13,090 nt of DNA from Streptomyces sp. NRRL F-6492 (GTDB lineage: Bacteria; Actinomycetota; Actinomycetes; Streptomycetales; Streptomycetaceae), in assembly GCF_001280125.1 (NCBI RefSeq), contig NZ_LGEG01000030.1, positions 1-13,090 of the forward strand, given 5' to 3'. The notes beneath the pieces were generated by a model. That model had not been told where the DNA came from. It saw nothing but the letters and a program-made list of their open reading frames with translations, and did not search any database. Made by a program: the position numbers and the translations under genes. Position 1 is the first letter of the stretch, and every line of letters starts with the position of its first letter. This document shows positions 13,030 to 13,090 of the stretch, piece after piece.

Positions 13030-13090
13030 CTCCGAGACGTCGGCGCGGCGGCGCGGCGAGGAGCCGGGGGCGCGGCGGGGAGCCGGGGGC
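12982..13090 (-). CDS. 3' end of an upstream operon gene (C-terminal 35 residues)
   Basis: The frame entering from the right edge reads a Pro/Arg-rich stretch, then R-R-R-A-D-V-S-E-D-P-V-T-L-H-H-P-D-A-P-E-A-T-P and TGA at 12984-12982. I prefer it over the frame ending at 12944 because R-A-D-V-S-E-D-P-V-T-L-H-H looks protein-like, its stop forms a GTGA overlap, and the other frame only makes sense through the duplication. By analogy with other DUF993 operons it may be a Gfo/Idh/MocA oxidoreductase, but too little is visible to assign it. The other frame (12944 to 13090) remains possible. Confidence 0.5.
   Translation of the reverse strand, partial: PPAPRRAPGSSPRRRADVSEDPVTLHHPDAPEATP
13052..13089. 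repeat. Two copies of a 19-bp GC-rich tandem repeat
   Basis: CGCGGCGAGGAGCCGGGGG (13052-13070) and CGCGGCGGGGAGCCGGGGG (13071-13089) differ at one base. They lie in the C-terminal coding region of the upstream gene and encode its Pro/Arg-rich tail out of phase (19 is not a multiple of three). The array may continue beyond the window. Confidence 0.8.

Noticed and set aside
1..13090. Mobile elements, tRNA/rRNA genes, phage-defence genes
   Set aside because: Looked for transposase or recombinase motifs, tRNA-like cloverleaf/attachment sites and defence-type domains on both strands; none seen.

Overview
The window is very GC-rich (mostly C/G third positions, GTG starts, large antisense open frames as by-products). 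Gene content and promoter style point to an actinomycete, most likely Streptomyces. From memory and unchecked, the run copper chaperone / copper ATPase / citrate synthase / RecD-like helicase / small DUF937 protein resembles the S. coelicolor SCO2730-SCO2738 neighbourhood. This is ordinary core chromosome; I see no phage, transposon, CRISPR or biosynthetic-cluster genes.

Left end (1-3781): a glyoxalase/VOC-type fragment runs into the window and stops matching its family near position 90. At the same point a minus-strand reading frame for a secreted protein breaks off just after its signal peptide, so two genes break at one place. Right of this lies an MMPL/RND membrane transporter (minus) with an unusual ~176-residue, 12-residue-period repetitive N-terminal extension. 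It is divergent from a TetR regulator (plus). The shared intergenic region carries two spaced imperfect palindromes that look like the TetR operators.

Copper module (3762-6335): a CsoR-type palindrome sits between the -35 and -10 of a promoter and contains the tetR stop codon. It drives copZ (Cu(I) chaperone) and copA (P1B-1 Cu(I) ATPase), separated by hairpins.

Gap 6336-6717: copA and citrate synthase converge, yet the gap holds a good promoter-like sequence, two stacked inverted repeats with identical loops and a strong terminator hairpin. This is a candidate small RNA of about 290 nt.

Core metabolism/DNA repair (6718-10978): citrate synthase (minus) has three stacked palindromes upstream. 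A RecD2-like helicase (minus) and a DUF937 protein (plus) are divergent; both look leaderless.

Right end (10996-13090): a minus-strand operon of an unidentified gene end, a DUF993 aldolase-like protein and a xylose-isomerase-like TIM-barrel protein, translationally coupled by GTGA overlaps. At the first coupling point a 38-bp tandem duplication has inserted a 13-codon mini-ORF between the upstream stop and the DUF993 start.

I found no convincing new multi-gene system. The best leads are the sRNA candidate at 6398-6691, the duplicated stop/start junction at 12943-13029, the repetitive MMPL extension and the broken-gene junction near position 90.
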